Source: Bacteroides caecimuris
Lineage (GTDB): Bacteria; Bacteroidota; Bacteroidia; Bacteroidales; Bacteroidaceae
Length of the DNA: 64,000 nucleotides
Assembly: GCF_001688725.2 (NCBI RefSeq)
Contig: NZ_CP015401.2
Location: forward strand, 124,001-188,000
Reading direction: 5' to 3'
In this document: piece by piece, positions 62,317 through 64,000 of the stretch
How the letters are laid out: every line of letters starts with the position of its first letter
How positions within the stretch are numbered: the stretch's first letter is position 1
The notes under the pieces: model-generated
The model's database searches: none
The model's input: the letters and a program-made list of their open reading frames with translations, nothing else
What the model was told of the DNA's origin: nothing
Made by a program: the position numbers and the translations under genes

Positions 62317-63969
62317 TTAATAATTGGAATTTTGTGACATATTCGGATTGTTGTTCAAGTCCGATACCGGAACCGGGAAAACGTTGTAGTGTGAAGCTAC
62401 AGGCGCCCCGTTCATTGTTCCCCCTTTCCAGTCCCAAACGTACTTGTTTGTTGTGAACATATCGAAGCGAACCAGGTCGGAACGACGGCGGCCTTCCATG
62501 TAAAACTCGCGTGACCATTCATCAATAAGTTCCTGTTCAGTCACAGTCTCTACCATTCTTGTGCAGTTGGCGCGCGAACGAAGTTTATTGATATCCGCTG
62601 TCGCGTCTTTATCTTGACGGAAGAGAGCTTCGGCACGTGTCAGATAGGCTTCTGCCAAGCGGAACAGGGGGATGTCGGTGTCCGGATATTCGGTATGATT
62701 CACGGGTTTGCCGTCCGAGCGGTAGTTCTGCCATTTGACGATGGACAATCCATTGGTGAATCCCGTGATGGCATCTGTCTGGAGTTTACGTCTGCCACCT
62801 CCTACACCGGAATACAGCATGGCTCGGTCGTCGCCGGCTGCTTGGATGATATCTTCCGTCCGGAGACCGTATTGGGCATCGAAAGCGTCAATCTGTGCAT
62901 CCGTATCCAATCCTTCGTTGGGAATTTCCACATCGTCGGGCAGTACGGGCACTTTGGTAAGGTCGGGGAAGAATTTCTGCACCATTGCTGCGCGGGCGAA
63001 GATGCAAGACCATCCGTTGGTGGTTCCCATGCGGGGCATGCCGGCAATGCGGGTGGCGCAGATCAAATAAACGGATCCGCCGTGGTTGCGTGTTTTCACG
63101 CCGTCCTGGCGGATGGGCAGGATGATTTCCTGCATGGCATTGGGGTTTTCATCATTGTCTGCCATGAATAGTTCGGCATAATTGTCGCACAGTTCATATC
63201 CCGAGTCGATTACTTTGCCAGCATATTCTTCTGCCTTTGCATAATCGGTTTGTCCGGTATATACACCTGCGTTCAGGTACAGACGTGCGCGGAGTAACCA
63301 GTTGGCTGCCTTGTCCGCACGGCCGAACGGTGCTTGGCGGGGTTCATACATATTGCCTTCAATATCGTTCAGTTCGTTTTGAATATAGGCATAGAGTTCG
63401 GCGCCTTTCTTTTCGACGGGTAATTCGTTGTTGAAGTGCTCTTTGAACGGTGCTTTCCCGAACAAATCGAGGAAGTACCAGTAGTGCAAGGCACGCAGGA
63501 AGCGTATTTCAGCGCGTTGGCGTAAAGTCTCTTCGTCTGTTTTCCCTTCCGTTTGATCCAGGAAGAAGTTATACTGTGTGATGTTGTATCCTAAGCGGAC
63601 ATACACCCACTCGGTGCGTTGGCTGGAAGAGTTCCAGTTGATGTTTGTAAATTGAGGAATGTCTTGGTTGTCCTGCCACGCCCAGAGACATTCGTCTGAG
63701 GGCAGTTCGTTGCAGTTGAAAGTGGTACGGTAGAAACCGGATTCGCCCTCGTCCTGTCCGTCAAGATCGGCGGAACCGGCGATACCCTTTTGTCCGGTCA
63801 ACCCTAACATGGCGTATCCTTTCACAAATACGCCTTGTTGGTCAAAACTTCCGTCTGTCTGAGGGTCGATAGGACTAATATTCAGGTCGTTGATGCATGA
63901 AGTTACTCCCAAGGAGAGAGAAGCAATCAGTGCAGCAGAAAATAGTTGTTTTATATATCTTATTTTCAT
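62317..63969 (-). CDS. susD: SusD, starch-binding lipoprotein of the SusC transporter
   Basis: A 550-residue lipoprotein (LGVTSC then INDLN) closely similar along its whole length to B. thetaiotaomicron SusD. It binds starch helices at the surface and lids SusC. D73, W98, N101 and W320 of the known starch-binding site are present at the same numbers, but the position equal to Tyr296 is histidine here (RNHGGSVYL). SusD C-terminal segments RRSDLVRFDMFTTNKYVW and the end NNPNMSQNSNY are intact. susE follows 34 bp downstream. The expected susC would begin upstream, outside the window. Confidence 0.95.
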   Translation of the reverse strand: MKIRYIKQLFSAALIASLSLGVTSCINDLNISPIDPQTDGSFDQQGVFVKGYAMLGLTGQKGIAGSADLDGQDEGESGFYRTTFNCNELPSDECLWAWQDNQDIPQFTNINWNSSSQRTEWVYVRLGYNITQYNFFLDQTEGKTDEETLRQRAEIRFLRALHYWYFLDLFGKAPFKEHFNNELPVEKKGAELYAYIQNELNDIEGNMYEPRQAPFGRADKAANWLLRARLYLNAGVYTGQTDYAKAEEYAGKVIDSGYELCDNYAELFMADNDENPNAMQEIILPIRQDGVKTRNHGGSVYLICATRIAGMPRMGTTNGWSCIFARAAMVQKFFPDLTKVPVLPDDVEIPNEGLDTDAQIDAFDAQYGLRTEDIIQAAGDDRAMLYSGVGGGRRKLQTDAITGFTNGLSIVKWQNYRSDGKPVNHTEYPDTDIPLFRLAEAYLTRAEALFRQDKDATADINKLRSRANCTRMVETVTEQELIDEWSREFYMEGRRRSDLVRFDMFTTNKYVWDWKGGTMNGAPVASHYNVFPVPVSDLNNNPNMSQNSNY

Positions 63970-64000
63970 AATAGTTTGATTTAATGTAATTTAGAATTGA

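Noticed and set aside
62614..63171. 185-codon plus-strand frame inside susD
   Set aside because: Shadow of susD, whose reading frame is strongly conserved.

Overview
The window is a piece of a Bacteroides chromosome, close to B. thetaiotaomicron, B. ovatus or B. xylanisolvens. It carries repeated SusC/SusD pairs, a hybrid two-component regulator, many signal-peptide glycoside hydrolases, Bacteroides -7 promoter boxes (TAnnTTTG), and a SusD/SusE pair nearly identical in layout to the B. thetaiotaomicron starch proteins. No rRNA, tRNA, CRISPR array, transposase or prophage gene was seen.

Left part (1-5060, + strand): the tail of a GH43 enzyme, then a GH51 alpha-L-arabinofuranosidase and a retaining-type GH97 enzyme. 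A 1.3-kb gene-free stretch follows, holding a ~570-bp imperfect palindrome with 22-bp phased repeats. From 6355 to 28739 (+ strand) lies a complete polysaccharide utilization locus: hybrid two-component regulator, two SusC/SusD pairs, a CBM32-like surface lipoprotein, a DUF1735-GH16 surface lipoprotein, a periplasmic GH16-GH43 fusion, a DUF2264 protein, a BNR_4 beta-propeller enzyme and a GH105 unsaturated uronyl hydrolase. The set best fits a beta-1,3-galactan (type II arabinogalactan) with rhamnose/glucuronate caps. That target is an inference.

Middle (28857-41732): two minus-strand genes (GNAT and DUF2156), lrgAB, and divergent from them pta-ackA. Next is a DeoR-type regulator divergent from a five-gene glycerol-phosphate operon: glpD, secreted GDPD phosphodiesterase, glycerol-1-phosphate dehydrogenase, GlpT-type transporter and HAD phosphatase. 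This operon appears able to handle both enantiomers of glycerol phosphate. It ends at a strong terminator, followed by a second intergenic repeat of the 22-bp phased kind.

Right-middle (42186-57418, - strand): an unusual nine-gene Sus-type locus with no polysaccharide backbone hydrolase. One SusC/SusD pair is flanked on both sides by a BACON lipoprotein, a BACON/DUF5689 lipoprotein and an endonuclease/exonuclease/phosphatase (EEP) enzyme, with a GH20 hexosaminidase last. One EEP enzyme looks surface-anchored and the other periplasmic, so the nutrient is probably a phosphodiester polymer. Teichoic acid or nucleic acid are the leading guesses; the neighbouring glycerol-phosphate operon makes teichoic acid attractive. 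This is the best candidate in the window for an undescribed system.

Right end: a GT2 glycosyltransferase, radC, a MIP18/DUF59 Fe-S assembly gene and lpxH on the + strand converge on susE and susD of the starch locus on the - strand. susF and susG do not follow susE as they do in B. thetaiotaomicron.
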